Numbered from the stretch's first letter, positions 1 through 10,665 are shown. The stretch: DNA of 54,415 nucleotides from Cryptomeria japonica (GCF_030272615.1 NW_026729276.1:1-54415); one strand, 5' to 3'. The notes: generated by a model from the sequence alone, not told the origin. A program made the numbers and translations.

Positions 1-130
1 TGGATTAGATTAGTTCGATAGAGAGATTACCCCTTGCCTATTACACTTCCCCCTCCCCCCCGTGGGGGTAGGAGTAGAGTGCTTATCTCAAAACGAGTGT
101 CAGTTGTTAATACCTCTACCCTGCTATTGA

Positions 131-171
131 TGCCCCACTACACTGTAGCTAAATAGCGGGGTAGTGGGGCA
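131..171. repeat. Perfect 11-bp inverted repeat
   Basis: TGCCCCACTAC at 131-141 is exactly complementary to GTAGTGGGGCA at 161-171, with a 19-base loop. It could form a stable hairpin on either strand. It is not followed by a T run, so there is no reason to call it a terminator. Confidence 0.7.
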
Positions 172-1571
172 ATCGGGGGATAAAACGACTCTTTTTGAGT
201 CTGGGGCGGGCCGTATGCTTTTAGGTTGAGGACTCGACCGGTCATTTATGTGCGGGTCGAGCACCCGGGCAACCCTTGCGGGGCAACCCCGCTATTCAGC
301 TACGGCAACTGGCGGCTTTCGCGGGGCCTGTCGAATACGGCGGCGAATTGCCGTATTCTTAGAAGCGTCGGAGCAGTGGATGGCAATGTGATAGTGGTAG
401 CCACCTAATGCAGTGGGGTCGTGCTGCTCTCGCGCTGTAACGACCCTTTGGCAATGGAATAGGGTGCGTACCCTGTCCATGATGATATGCTCGGTGAGAG
501 CCGTAGGGCGCCCCTGCATGGGTCAAGGTGATCAGCACATATCGTCGCAGATGAGACCCTTGTCGATCCTTTTTTTTGACTTCGGGTTTTGAATGACGCA
601 ATCGATAGCGCTATCACCTGGCGGGACACTCTCTATCTCCTTACCTGCAGGGGGATTGGAATTTGACCATTCAGGAATCCGGAGTGTCGTTGGGGCAGGA
701 TTCGGAGGGACGCGACGTATCCACCAGAGGGGGGAGAGAACAAGCCGAGGGAGCTCCACACCTCCTCCCCTCCGGCGCCGATACTATCTATGGAGGAGGG
801 ACTAAAGAGGAGTTACTTCTGTCCGATCCCTATTCAGTCAAGGGATTGATTCCATGGCCCGCCCCCTCCCCAGGCTTCGTTCAGTCAGTCACTCCCTCGA
901 CTCGGCTCACCGGGTCATAGCTCTCACCGACAGGTGGAGCAGAGCACGGGGCATGCTATGACAGGAAACTTTCCTCATCGGCCTGCCTACATTCCTCACT
1001 TACAGGTAGGGCATGGCTCTCACCGGCGGGCATACTATTACAGTAGCAGTAGTAGTTCAACCCCTCTGGTCTTAGAAGCAGGATTCTTCGTGTCCACTCC
1101 CCGGCCACTCGTCCACGGCTATCCACTTGTCCACGGCTAGGGCATTCATCCATCCGGGGCATTCGTCCACCCAAGGCATTCATCCAATCCCATTGTTTCC
1201 CTCCCTCTCCATCAGAAGTATCTGTCATCACAAGAAGGCTTGAAGACGGAGGTATCACCACAGAGAGGCGTCGAGGATCTGGGTTCAATGTCTGGTCGGG
1301 GGCATGGAAGATTTCTCTTTATCCCCTGAGTCTCCCCCCTATCTCTATCCGGTCCAGTCCTCATCCTTGCTAGCCATAACCACTCGGGTTCTCAGAGGCT
1401 CCACCCGTCCCGTAACGACTCGTAGGCATATGGTCTCCCCAGTCCCCCGCCCCCCCAATAGAGTAGTTGTTTATTCCCGGAAGGACCCCAGGAGGAGCAT
1501 ACGGGAGGCGGGAGAGGAGCTGCCACTCGACTGCGAACTACAAGGCCCTTCCTCCCAACTTTCATAGTTAT

Positions 1572-1586
1572 CCTCCCACCCACCCC
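1572..1586 (-). repeat. Family D G-rich motif
   Basis: CCTCCCACCCACCCC here is the complement of GGGGTGGGTGGGAGG. Other copies are at 2423, 10212, 10666, 12397, 14633, 16712, 19704, 31194, 32296, 33923, 37902, 39923 and 53279. Three G triplets with one-base loops plus a G pair make it a possible G-quadruplex former. Confidence 0.7.
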
Positions 1587-1599
1587 AACCAACTACCTG

Positions 1600-2060
1600 G
1601 CGTCTCCTCCTCCTGAGATCCGGGGTGAGGGGGGAATTCTAGTTGCCCTCCCCCCCGGGGGCCGCCCAGCAATATGGCGTTGAGGTAGGGGGGTTCTAGT
1701 TCTGCCTGCTGTAAAGCAGAAATCGATCACTACGCCATATACAGATAGGGGCCCTCACCCCATATAGATGGAGGTGGTCGAGTGCCTAGCAGGCCTATCG
1801 GGCCGAGTGTGGCTATATAGATATAGATAGAGGCGACCCCCCCCGAATATCAATACCGATAGGGGCGGGGGAGTGCCAAGTCTATATAGCCGCCCTCAAC
1901 CTATCTATCGGTTGAGTCCCTCGACCCCAACCCCACCTATCTATCTAGTATGACACCTAATCTCACATACGTAATATCCTATCTCCCTTCGATCAGTAAG
2001 TAGCTAATCAGCCTTCTTGCTCTGGAGGGAACGTACCAGCAACGGCCCCTTCGGGGCGGG
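1600..2060. repeat. Degenerate TATAGATAG / CTATCTAT-rich DNA
   Basis: Phrases such as CTATATAGATATAGATAG and CTATCTATCGG recur between C or G runs, giving an imperfect tetranucleotide-like texture. The same texture returns at 16800-18640. No gene is seen. Confidence 0.5.
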
Positions 2061-2353
2061 CTCCATGTTCTCTAAAGAGGGAGAGGTCATTTATGCGACC
2101 TATTGATCGAGGGCAACTATACCACCCACCCAGCCCCACAGAGGGATGGGCTCGACCTTGAGCACTCCACCAGATAGAGGTCGAGGGAGAGAATCTATAC
2201 ATTCATGCACTCGACCCCCCTTCTACCGGTCGAGGTCATTTATGCGATCATGCAACCCATGTTATGTTTGTTACCAACATCCATGCGATCATGCGACCCA
2301 GATGAAGCTATCGGGACCCCATTCTCCCGTTGGCTACGAGAGGAAGCCGGCAA

Positions 2354-2392
2354 CCCCCTACTATTTGAAGGCCCCATAGAATAGTAGGGGCC
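2354..2392. repeat. Family A hairpins, head-to-head pair
   Basis: A plus copy (CCCCCTACTATTTGAAGG) overlaps a minus copy (CCCCATAGAATAGTAGGGG) at the shared GGCCCC. The fused pair forms a larger near-palindrome of about 39 bp. Confidence 0.8.
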
Positions 2393-2455
2393 CACCCTGC
2401 TTCCCCAACAACTAGAAGAGTTCCTCCCACCCACCCCGGGAGTCGGTTCGATCAA

Positions 2456-2480
2456 TGGAGAGATGGTTCGATCTATTATT
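2456..2480 (+). repeat. 25-bp exact repeat, copy 1
   Basis: This stretch beginning TGGAGAGATGGTTCGATC is repeated exactly at 31677-31701. Both copies are followed at once by a G- or C-rich run, but by different ones. Confidence 0.75.
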
Positions 2481-2490
2481 GGGTGGGAGG

Positions 2491-2508
2491 GCCCCTACAA
2501 TTCTATGG
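2491..2508 (+). repeat. Family A hairpin (TACAATTCTATGG type)
   Basis: The copy follows a family D block, GGGTGGGAGG. This D-then-A order recurs at 18737, 27987, 31210, 34737 and 54384. Confidence 0.75.
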
Positions 2509-2668
2509 TAGTTGGGAATGATAGTTGGGTGGGAGGTGGGGGGGAATTAGCCGCCCTGGGGTGGGTGGCCCCGGCCTATTTGAAGCGGTTGCGGTTCTCC
2601 CACCCTATCACTCCCACCCAACCCGGGATTCTAGCTATTCGTTGGTGGTTGCTAGTCTAGTTTTCTAT

Positions 2669-2708
2669 GCCCTACTATTCAGCTATAATGGGGGGGTGGG
2701 GGGGGGCG
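2669..2708 (+). repeat. Truncated family A fused to family F
   Basis: GCCCTACTATTC is followed directly by AGCTATAATGGGGGGG and further G runs. Family F copies elsewhere lie at 17812, 19421, 22532 (minus) and 31751. Confidence 0.65.
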
Positions 2709-2736
2709 CCAGTTTGGAATGCTGCCTTTTCTTCAG

Positions 2737-2760
2737 CCAGATTCTATACGTAACATGCCC
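2737..2760 (+). repeat. Family B repeat
   Basis: The copy reads CCAGATTC TATACGTAACATG then CCC and is one of the best matches to the family consensus. The centre TACGTA is self-complementary. Confidence 0.75.
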
Positions 2761-2849
2761 ATGCTTAGGCTATCCACCAATAGATCGATATGCAGAACGT
2801 CAGAGATCCCCGGCCGTCTCTTGCAGAACAAAAGGTGCTGCCCCTGCAG

Positions 2850-2868
2850 GCCCTTAGAATAGTAGGGC
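2850..2868 (-). repeat. Family A hairpin
   Basis: CCCTTAGAATAGTAGGG is bounded by G and C and follows CCCCTGCAGG. The arms pair perfectly over the outer four bases. Confidence 0.8.
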
Positions 2869-2908
2869 TATGGGCGATCTCTACCAGCAAATCTATAGCG
2901 TCATTCGT

Positions 2909-2945
2909 TATTCTAGCAGGCTGATTAATAAGCAGGCTGATTCAT
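2909..2945 (+). repeat. Family C repeat, partly duplicated
   Basis: TATTCTAGCAGGCTGATTAA is followed by a second, shorter AGCAGGCTGATT, so the unit is partly repeated in tandem. Confidence 0.65.
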
Positions 2946-2999
2946 GTTGCACCTCCAACTATATACCGACAATTCCCGGGAACTATAGCTCCCTATGAA

Positions 3000-3870
3000 C
3001 ACCCCGATCTTAGTTGCCGGTTCACTTACCGCCTTTCTCGGGGAAAGAGAGGGATGAATGTTCTGGCACTCTCTCTTTAGACCGAAATATGAAAGGAAGG
3101 GATAGGCCTTAAGGATGTTCGATCAGGCGGAACCCCCTCGTCTAGCCGCGGGAGAAAACCCTGATCGTATCGTGGGCACTTCTCTTTCTTTATCGGAATA
3201 GCTCGTCCCCCGCCGGGCGATTCCGTTCCGCCTCTGTTTGGCCCACCTATTCTTTCGCCTCTGCCGAACGACGGCAGCGGCACACGCGAACCAACCGGCA
3301 TAATGAAATTGCGTAAACCAGCCTGCCAGGCCATCATTAGAAGCTTCCAATCCAGCCAGATCTGAACAGCGGCTACTTAGGCCCATAGACCCCTACCTAC
3401 CTATAGAATACAGAGGCCCTCTCCCTCAACATACATCCTCTCTCTATCGGTCGAGCGCTTCCCTTACCTTCCCTCAATTTGACCTCCTGACCGGCCCGGC
3501 TGTGAACAGTAGGCGATAGTTAACATCAAATCTCATCTACTAACAGCCAGAGTAAACCCACATTAGGTTCGGGGTAAGTTGCAACCCCCCTAACTAAGCT
3601 TGTAGTTACGATGGCTCCTCTTTCTTCCACTATGATTGCCACTTCCTAGGTTGTCCTAGTGACTAAGCCCCCTCCTCTCTTTCTCTAAGGTGATGGTTTC
3701 AATTCAATAGAACGCATTTTATTTGAGAAACTTGGGCCCCATAGAATTGATAGGCGAGGGCTGGCAGTAACCTGTGCTATGGTCTGATGTTGGCAGTCAA
3801 GAAAGAAAACCCAGGCAGTAAAGAATGTTACTAGTATTTCACTTTACCAAAGACTGTGGCCTTACCGTTT
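3000..3870. other. Unassigned DNA
   Basis: No dispersed-repeat copy is evident here except a weak family A variant near 3735-3755. A minus-strand frame spanning 3123-3386 reads as an acceptable protein in places but matches nothing I recognise, and has no supporting context. Confidence 0.4.
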
Positions 3871-5160
3871 ATAAACAGCTATTTCTGTAACGATGGCTCA
3901 ATACGCGCCGCCTTCTATGGAATGCGCGAAATTACATATATAATGAGGAGCGCCTTTATTTAATGGGCGCCCTTCTGCCTCAAAGAACAAGTCCTTCGAT
4001 TCTCGACCCCCCGGACCTCGTGCCGCTATTTATGGGCTGGTAACCCTCCAAGCAATAGGTACGGTTGATACTGTTACCGAACCCTAACTCTCGACTGATT
4101 TATTTGACTTAATCTTCTATTATAAGGTGCGCATCCTCTGAACTATAGGCTGGTCACCTCGATAGCGAGAAGGGCTGAGAATCTGTGAACCGTGACTCGT
4201 GCTGCTATTGCGCTGGATCTTCGCTAGGTTGGGATAAGCTGTTACCGAACCCTACTGTCAGGTTTATGCTGTTACCGAACCCCAGCAATAGCAAACTGAA
4301 CCAATAGTCTCTATCAATTTATCACCGAATCTAGGGTTTCAAACCGCCATTATCGGATGCTTATGAAAGACAAAATCCAAGGTAACCTACCTCCTACTGT
4401 GATTATCCCGAAACCTACCTCGCGAGAAAAGTCTGGTGGTCATCCATACCTCGTACTCTCACTGGGACTAACCTACAAGCAATTGGTCAGGTTTAAGCTG
4501 TTACCGAACCATACCCACTTGTGAACTACCCGAAGCAATATATCCAAGCCATAGTTCAGGCAGGTTGAAGCAGTCAAGTTACCGAACCATACCCATAGCT
4601 ACTCTCTCTCCATCAATAGCTCACCGAATATAGGGTTCAAACCCCCCCCCCTCTAGCACAAGGATACTAATTCAAACATATTCTAAAAACTACCTCTTGA
4701 CTGATTAGACTGACTCGGATAAGAGTAAGAGGTTGTCATCCTCATAACTATGTGCTGATTAGACTTACTCGGATAGTGGTTGGGCTGGTCAGTCATCCCT
4801 ACCGAGCTTGTCCGCGGGCTGAGAATCTGTCACCCGAACCTCGTGCTGCTATTGGGCGGCTGGTTATCATCCCTCGTGCTGCTACTCACTGGGCTGGTAA
4901 GGGATACGAGCTAGCACTGGGACTAAACCTGCCAAGCCATACATCCCCCGGTGGGCCCCTATTATTATATTATTGCAGAATGACCCGGAGGTTCTTTCCT
5001 ATAGTTGTTGATACTGGCAAGACAAGCAGCGACGCCCAATCTAACTAATAATATAAATAGGAACAGCGGGCACGGCACTCACTTCACTCTGGTCATGCAG
5101 CAAAGGATGGATGGGGGGAGATCCGGAAACGAGGAACGTAAGTTGCTCGACCGGTAGGGC
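3870..5160. repeat. Mosaic of decayed direct repeats
   Basis: CTGTTACCGAACC or a close form occurs at 4071, 4239, 4269, 4498 and about 4576. CTGATTAGACTGACTCGGAT at 4700 is repeated with one change at 4754. GAGAATCTGT followed by TCGTGCTGCTATTG occurs at about 4178 and 4822. The spacing is irregular (30 to 230 bp), so this is the remains of repeated duplication rather than a regular array. No gene is seen. Confidence 0.6.
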
Positions 5161-5165
5161 CGCCA

Positions 5166-5465
5166 TCAACGAGGTACGAGTTCTTGGAACAAGGTATTAA
5201 TGTAATTAGGAACTTTAGTTACTTGCTCGACCACCCCCACACCACTTATAGGAATTTCTGAGCTTGCTTGTTGGTCGATCTCCTTTCCTTTTACCTTGGT
5301 TGTTTCGATCTCCTTTCCTTCCAGATAAACTGATTTGTGGAGCTTGAAGCCTATCATTGAGTTGCCTTGGAGTCCAGTTTTTTTATTTAGAGATTGTATT
5401 TTTCTGTTGGTTTGGTTGTCTTTAGACAGGAGCATCCCTTCCAATTCTAGATCGAAAAGGAGCAT
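5166..5465 (-). CDS. Unrecognised 99-residue reading frame
   Basis: I do not recognise this frame. It stands out because it is lysine- and glutamate-rich, is less GC-rich than its surroundings and does not show the Gly/Ser/Thr pattern of the tract that follows it. Near its N end it contains a short repeated phrase, EGMLL. There is no convincing membrane segment, signal or motif. It may be a relic of a real gene or a chance frame. No neighbouring gene gives support. Confidence 0.15.
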   Translation of the reverse strand: MLLFDLELEGMLLSKDNQTNRKIQSLNKKTGLQGNSMIGFKLHKSVYLEGKEIETTKVKGKEIDQQASSEIPISGVGVVEQVTKVPNYINTLFQELVPR

Positions 5466-6343
5466 CCCTTCCAGCAGATCGATAGCCAGCAGCAGGAACG
5501 GATCTTATTGATCCAGCAGTCGATCCAGCAGTTTATTCACCACTGGCACTCACACCCGGCGGAGATAGCAAAGCCAAAAGCTAGGGCGGGCAGTCGTCGA
5601 ACGATTATTAATTGAAGTACAGCAGACAAGCCTTCTCGAAAGTTTTCTCGCAGCCAAGCTATCAGGCCATCATAAAGCCAGTCAGACAAAGCCAGAAAGG
5701 GCTCGGGTGAGGATAATTAGACCAGCAAGCCATCCGTTCTCGCTTTCTCGCAGCAGCTACTACAGCCATAAAGGCAGCTAGAGCATAGGCAGGCACGGTA
5801 AGGGCATCTATAGAAAGCGTTCGGATCCAAATCCATAGGGTTTGGGTGGGATATATAGGGCGGTTTATACCTGGTTCTATCGGCATCAAAGCAAGCAGTC
5901 CCATCAGCAGCAGAGCTAGCAGCAGTAAACCCACCACCAGCACCAGTAGCTGTATATGAAGCAAAAGTCGATCCAGCAAATGACCCAGCAGGTGATTGAG
6001 CTTTATATCCAGAAGCAAAGCAAGCACCACTACCAGCACCCTTTCCTGTACCAGCTTATCCACTACCTTGCTCAGTTCCAGATCCTCCAGTCGATCCAGC
6101 AGTAGCATAAGTCAATCCAGATCCACTAGTAGCAGAGCCAGCAGCCCCGGCCGGGGACCCAGCAGTTGATTCTTACCTTGATTATGCTATTCATGTTGCA
6201 TGAAGCGTATATTTCTACGGTCAATAAAGCAGCAGTATACCCAGCACCCTCACGAGCGTCACCTACCACCAGCAGCAGCTGTTCGAGATCGAGATTCGGA
6301 TGTTTAAGATCGATCCCCAGCAACTCTATTGGCAAAGGCATCG

Positions 6344-6363
6344 GCCCATAGAATTTGAGGGGC
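6344..6363 (-). repeat. Family A hairpin (TTTGAGG type)
   Basis: CCCATAGAATTTGAGGGG lies inside the GAST tract. The triplet phase on its two sides is the same. Confidence 0.7.
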
Positions 6364-6851
6364 AGTTCCAGGTGGTCCAGTAGTTTATCCAGATGCAGTA
6401 GAACCAGCGGCAGATCCTCTCTTGTTGATTGATAACCAGCATAGGCAGCAGAGACAGCAGCTTAGGCAGAATTACAGGCGGTAGATGCAAAGGTAGCTAG
6501 AGCGAGCAGCCTCTAGTTGATCCACCTAAATAAAAGCCATATTGGCACCAGCCATTGCAAAGTCAATTCCAGCAGCAGTAGCGGTTTACTCAGTTCCAGG
6601 TGTTGATTCAGAGCGAACGGACCTATAACCCGAAGATGAATATAGCTACCGTTTAACCATCATTAGCTAAGGCGGGGGTAGCGCCTGCGATTGACCTTGA
6701 TTCAGTTCATCTGGAACTACCCACAGGAGAGGAGGTAGCAGCACCGAAAGCAGCGGTTGAATCAGTTGATCTTGTTTACTAAGATCCTATTCCAGAGTGG
6801 GATCCCGTACCAGGGTACTGAGTTTACCTATAAGCAGTGAATGATCCATAT

Positions 6852-6870
6852 GCCCCATAGAATTTTAGGC
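6852..6870 (-). repeat. Family A hairpin variant
   Basis: GCCCCATAGAATTTTAGGC lies inside the GAST tract. Here the triplet phase changes across the copy. Confidence 0.6.
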
Positions 6871-7706
6871 ACCAGTCCCAGATTCAATTGACCGAGATCG
6901 GGATCCATCCATTGGAAATTAAGGTCCCATGCCAACAGTAGCAAAGCTATAGGTTTTAGACCCGGCATTCGTTCCAAATCCGGGTTACCTTGTTTACCAC
7001 CCAGAACCAGTCCCGGATCCAATGCCATATGTTGACCTTTAAGAGGTAGGAGAGGTGGCTAGAGCTTCGGTAGGGGTTTCAGCAGCAAAGTAGGTAGCAG
7101 GAGCAAAGACCGGAGAGGTGGAATAAACGGCTACATCAAAGACAGGGGGGCATCGGTTGATCCCGTTGGATAACCCATCGATCCATACGCAGTTCCTATC
7201 CCAGTTTCCCTTACATGTTAGCAAAGGCAGTGAATCTATCACCATCCGCAGGGGCGGTTTACCTAGTTGCTCTACCAGTTGCTTGTGATTCAATTCCATA
7301 TCCAGGCGCGGATCCTCTGGTTACGGAGCCAATCCCAGTTGATCCCACAGAGGCAAAGACAACAGAGCCAAAGGCAGAGACTAAGCAAGCACCACCTATT
7401 TCATAGCTTGTTATAGAGCCAGCATCCCGCCCAGATACGGATAGAGCCAGTGGTCCCACAAAGGCATATGCAGGTTGAGCAGATTAAGTTCCACCTATTG
7501 TAGTTGAAAAAGCAAAACTAGTAGGACCATCACTTCGCCTAGATACATACTCTTTTCCGCCAATTGTAGAGGCAAGAGCAGCAAAGCCATGGGTAGAGGC
7601 AAAGGCATAGGAAGCAGGAGTTGGAATTGACTTCGTTGACCCGAGGAGCAGAGCCTGTTCGAGAGCTATAGTCCCTAGAGGGACAGAAATACGCGGTCGA
7701 AACACT

Positions 7707-7883
7707 ATGAATGTCAAAAAGCATGTGGGTCATAAGAAAAGTAAGTCGAGATATGGCCCCGTGGTGCGTTTCGATCGCTCGTTCCAAGCTGTTGTTCAAG
7801 TGCCCAGACTATACTCCCCAGCTCATGCTAAGATTCTCGGCCGCCTTATCGAAGAGCAGCGGCTCGCTATAGATCCCTTATGA
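7707..7883 (+). CDS. Small basic reading frame, 58 residues
   Basis: ATG at 7707 to TGA at 7881 gives a protein-like sequence starting MNVKKHVGHKKSKSRYGP and ending RLIEEQRLAIDPL. It is lysine/arginine-rich at the N end and lacks the low-complexity pattern of the adjacent tract. The frame stays open upstream of the ATG, so it may be the C-terminal part of something longer. Its stop overlaps the ATG of a 15-codon frame (7880-7927). I cannot name a family. It may be a relic. Confidence 0.2.
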   Translation: MNVKKHVGHKKSKSRYGPVVRFDRSFQAVVQVPRLYSPAHAKILGRLIEEQRLAIDPL

Positions 7884-7927
7884 AAGCACTGGAAAAGCAG
7901 GTGAAAGGGCGGCCTTTGCAGGCGTAG
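7880..7927 (+). CDS. 15-codon frame overlapping the preceding stop
   Basis: The start shares ATGA with the previous frame's stop. The peptide contains QVKGRPLQA. A similar phrase, QVKGRAVNH, occurs in the frame starting at 8043, so the two appear to be diverged duplicates. It is too short to support a function. Confidence 0.1.
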   Translation: MKALEKQVKGRPLQA

Positions 7928-8460
7928 AACCCTCGCGAGTGTCGTTAGTAAGAGAAGGTACCTGAGAAGGGAGAAACTATTCTGGTGCTTATAGTCGATT
8001 GGGTTGCCCCACAAAAAGTGAGCCGCGTAAAGATCGATATCTATGCCCCGTGAAACTACAAGGAAGACTTTAGCACAGGTGAAGGGGCGGGCAGTCAATC
8101 ACATTGAATCGCTGGTGGGTAAAGATCACAATGTTATGATCGAATCGCGTTCAATGTCCAGTGGTAGGCGCATCTCTCAATGGATGGTCAGTGCATACAT
8201 TTCTCACTCTATGTCCAATAGTGGGTGCATAAATAGATAAATGTCCTGGATAAACCCACGTTAAGATCCCGTCCAGACCGAAACGGAAAAGTCCAGTGGT
8301 GGGTGCGCGAAGATGTAAATGGGTGGGCTTTGTAGGCATACGATATTAAGCCTTTGCGGGGCGTCTTTGCAAGCGTAAGGATAGGTTTGGCAGATGCCGG
8401 TAGTAAAGAAAATAGAATGGCTGGTGGGAAGCGTCGGGATCTCCGTGTCATAATCAAAAC
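7908..8460 (+). repeat. Diverged internal duplications
   Basis: CCTTTGCAGGCGTAG at about 7913 and TCTTTGCAAGCGTAAGG at about 8364 begin related segments that both run into GTTAGTAAGAGAAGG-like sequence. Three units of the type GTCCAGTGGTGGGTGCGC lie at 8155-8186, 8212-8245 and 8291-8320. Divergence is high, so the duplications are old. Confidence 0.5.
8043..8240 (+). CDS. Unrecognised 65-residue frame in duplicated region
   Basis: The frame contains LAQVKGRAVNHIESLVGKDH, echoing the short frame at 7880 and the DNA near 8415-8455 (AATGGCTGGTGGGAAGCG). Its 3' half covers repeat units at 8155 and 8212, so part of the peptide is repeat-derived. No family was recognised. Confidence 0.15.
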   Translation: MPRETTRKTLAQVKGRAVNHIESLVGKDHNVMIESRSMSSGRRISQWMVSAYISHSMSNSGCINR

Positions 8461-8469
8461 CTCACTCAC

Positions 8470-9400
8470 CCCATGTCATGATCACAGGAAGACAGCGTAA
8501 AGATCCTAATCGAAGTAAGTAACCTTTCTCGGGTCGATCAAAGAAGGAGTCAAATAAGAATAAATTGATCTAACCAATGACCAAAGGGAGAGAAAGCTGG
8601 TAGGTCCCCAAATGAGGCATGAATGGGAGGAAGACAACCAAACCGACGATAGACAAACAAATGATGATCTGCTTGAGCTTGAAGTGATAGCTTACTACTT
8701 ACTCTAAGGTGCTTTAAAATACAAGGTCAATCTAAGGAAGGCCTACAAGTCAATAAGGATAGGCTCAAAAGGGAAGGCTCAAAACAGAATTACAAAATAA
8801 TATGCGAGTACGCCTAAAGGTTGGGTGGGATGGATAGGAGCAAAACCAAAATGTGAGCCAACCAAGATCTCAGGTAAGGTGTGCTCTGCTAATGAATGAA
8901 TCATGAATCGTAGCGTTACGAAAGGAAAGAGCCCGCCCCTAGTGAGTCAATTTGAGGTGTGTGCCTGGGCGTGGTTATCCTAATCGTTCATGATCAAAGC
9001 AAAGTGGGCGGGGATATGCTTTTATGTGTATTCCCCGGCAGGCCTCTAAGTATGTACCCGCGGCTAGGGTGCTTCTTGTAAGGATAAGGAATGAACAAAG
9101 TGACCTAAGTAAGCTGTCAAGGCGCCTTAAGTGTTCCTGCGCCGGAGCTCGCGTGTCTCCTACCGAAGTCCTAGTGTGGCTAGTGCGGAAGGAGTGCTTT
9201 TTGGAAGTATGCGAGTGGACGTTATCAGTGCCAATGGGGACCGTTGTTGTTCTATTTATTTTGAATCTCGAGCGTTATCGCCTAAGCCTGTAGGCAAAGC
9301 TTTCTCGGGTTAAACAAGGAGGTGGACAGATAAAAACGAAGAAGAGCAAGAGCCTTTGGAGCCGTTTCTTACCTATCTATCCATCCCTAGTCAAGATCTA
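8470..9400. other. Unassigned DNA, possible decayed gene
   Basis: No family A-F copy is seen. Two overlapping plus-strand frames, 9024-9293 and 9131-9313, each look protein-like over part of their length, as if one frame continued into the other after a frameshift near 9150. No family could be named. Confidence 0.3.
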
Positions 9401-9540
9401 GTCTCGCTTAAGTCCAACGAATCAAATAACCCGTGCTCTTCTAAACTACCGCTTTTGATTCCACTCTTGCTACCCTTGCGTCTGGAACTGCCTATGCTCC
9501 TCATTGCATCGATCGTTCGTGTAGGGTGGCTCCAGTAGTA
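9400..9540 (+). repeat. Short GAST triplet tract
   Basis: Triplets such as TCT GGA ACT GCC TAT GCT keep phase for about 140 bp before the sequence becomes irregular. Confidence 0.45.
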
Positions 9541-10460
9541 ATAGGACCCACATTTCATGCCAACATAGGCTCATGCTAGGCTGTGCTCATGCAAAGACGG
9601 CGGGTAAAGAATCGTAAGCTTAGGCACAATAGCTTAGGCACTTTACACAACAACTGGTTTATCAATTTATTCAAATGCCCCGCTGCTTACACTCGGTTAA
9701 TGAGGTAGACTCGATCTCGAACTCCAACTGCATATGCCCTATATATAGATAGTAGTGGGCACGGAATCAACTGAATCTTCAATAGGAACTGGATAACCCC
9801 GGCCAACTTCCTTTGTAACGGACTATCGAACGCTTCTGGGGGCTTTCAATTTCGATATGGATCTCCGCCTGGGTCGAGAACTATGAGTGCTGGAGGTAAG
9901 GATCACTGACATTGTAAACTGGTTCCCGATCAATCGCACCCGGGGTCCGGAGAAACAAGGTAAACTGAGTTAACCAAATCAAAAGGTGAAACTGGATGGG
10001 TGGGTGGGAGACCTTTAACCCCCCACCCTGCTGCGGGAAGCAGGGTGGGAACTAGAGTGCGTTGGCATTTGGATCCGAACGAAGGGAAGCTGGAACTTCA
10101 ATTGCTCAGTCAACTATAGTTGGTCCACGGGATCTGATCGAGCTCCAACTATAGTTGCTCTCGAGAAAGTAAGGATGCTGGCCCAGATGCTCCCTCTCCC
10201 GCAACTCATCTCCTCCCACCCACCCCGTAAGACAACCGGGTCTACGACGGATGCTTCAAATGGATTTGGATCTGCCATTGATGGTGGTTAAACTCTAATC
10301 GGATCTGCTTCCCTCGTCTCTGCTCCTGGTGGGATTGGTTAAACCCAGTCAACTGGTCCCGGATCAATTGCACCTGGATAGGCATCCGTTATAACTACAC
10401 CCGCTACGACCCCATCGCCAACTATAGATAGTATAGTTGACCGGCCTATAGTTTATGAAG
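9540..10460. other. Unassigned DNA with family E palindromes
   Basis: CAACTATAGTTG-like palindromes occur near 10110 and 10153, a family D motif is at 10212-10226, and a weak plus-strand GAST tract runs from about 10240 to 10420. No gene is seen. Confidence 0.45.
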
Positions 10461-10461
10461 G

Positions 10462-10481
10462 CAGATTCTATACGTAACATG
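10462..10481 (+). repeat. Family B repeat
   Basis: CAGATTCTATACGTAACATG matches the consensus through the TACGTA core. It is followed by a different flank from the other copies. Confidence 0.75.
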
Positions 10482-10527
10482 AGTTCATCCGTACTATAGT
10501 TCCCTCCCACCCTATAGTCCCTCCCGC

Positions 10528-10550
10528 TTATTCTAGCGAGCTAATTAATT
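10528..10550 (+). repeat. Family C repeat
   Basis: TTATTCTAGCGAGCTAATTA is a C copy with two changes in the central CAGGC. Nearby GGCAGGTTAATTAATG is a second partial copy. Confidence 0.6.
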
Positions 10551-10598
10551 AAGGGCAGGTTAATTAATGAAGCCCCCCCCTTTCTATAGTTTTCTATG

Positions 10599-10619
10599 GC
10601 CCCTACTATTCTAAAGGGG
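10599..10619 (+). repeat. Family A hairpin
   Basis: CCCCTACTATTCTAAAGGGG, a canonical copy, follows a CTATAGTTTTCTATGG block that also occurs inverted at 21550 and 41163. Confidence 0.85.
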
Positions 10620-10665
10620 AGGTATATTAATTGAAGGTGCCCCTGCATTGGGAGGCCCGAGGACT

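Larger units (their letters stand above)
1..1600. other. Unassigned GC-rich DNA
   Basis: No gene, RNA or strong repeat family was recognised here apart from the hairpin at 131-171 and a family D motif near 1572. The short reading frames overlap each other on both strands and look like chance open frames in GC-rich DNA. A run of similar phrases around 1128-1190 (CCACGGCTA, GGCATTCATCCA, GGCATTCGTCCA) is a small decayed tandem repeat. Confidence 0.5.
5470..7706 (-). repeat. GAST triplet-phased tract (longest)
   Basis: Read on the minus strand, long stretches keep one triplet phase built from GCT, ACT, GGA, GGT, TCT and TAT. Part of it, around 5900-6060, conceptually reads GSGACFASGYKAQSPAGS and then more Gly/Ala/Ser/Thr. 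Between 7717 and 7259 a single frame stays almost open, with a TAA at the phrase ACT TAA TCT. Stops, frameshifts and two family A copies (6344, 6852) interrupt it. A 148-residue leucine-rich frame at 5662-6108 is the same tract read out of phase. I see no start, conserved domain or regulatory signal. Confidence 0.55.

Noticed and set aside
131-171. The 11-bp hairpin as a transcription terminator
   Set aside because: There is no T tract and no gene upstream.
2456-2473. GGAGAGATGGTTCGA as a trnS 5' end
   Set aside because: Only about a dozen bases resemble trnS, and no D loop, anticodon or T arm follows. The stretch is simply one copy of a 25-bp dispersed repeat.
5662-6108. A 148-residue leucine-rich frame that looks like a membrane protein
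   Set aside because: It is the triplet-phased tract read one base out of phase (CTG, CTT and TTG from GCTGGT-type triplets). The hydrophobic runs are an artefact.
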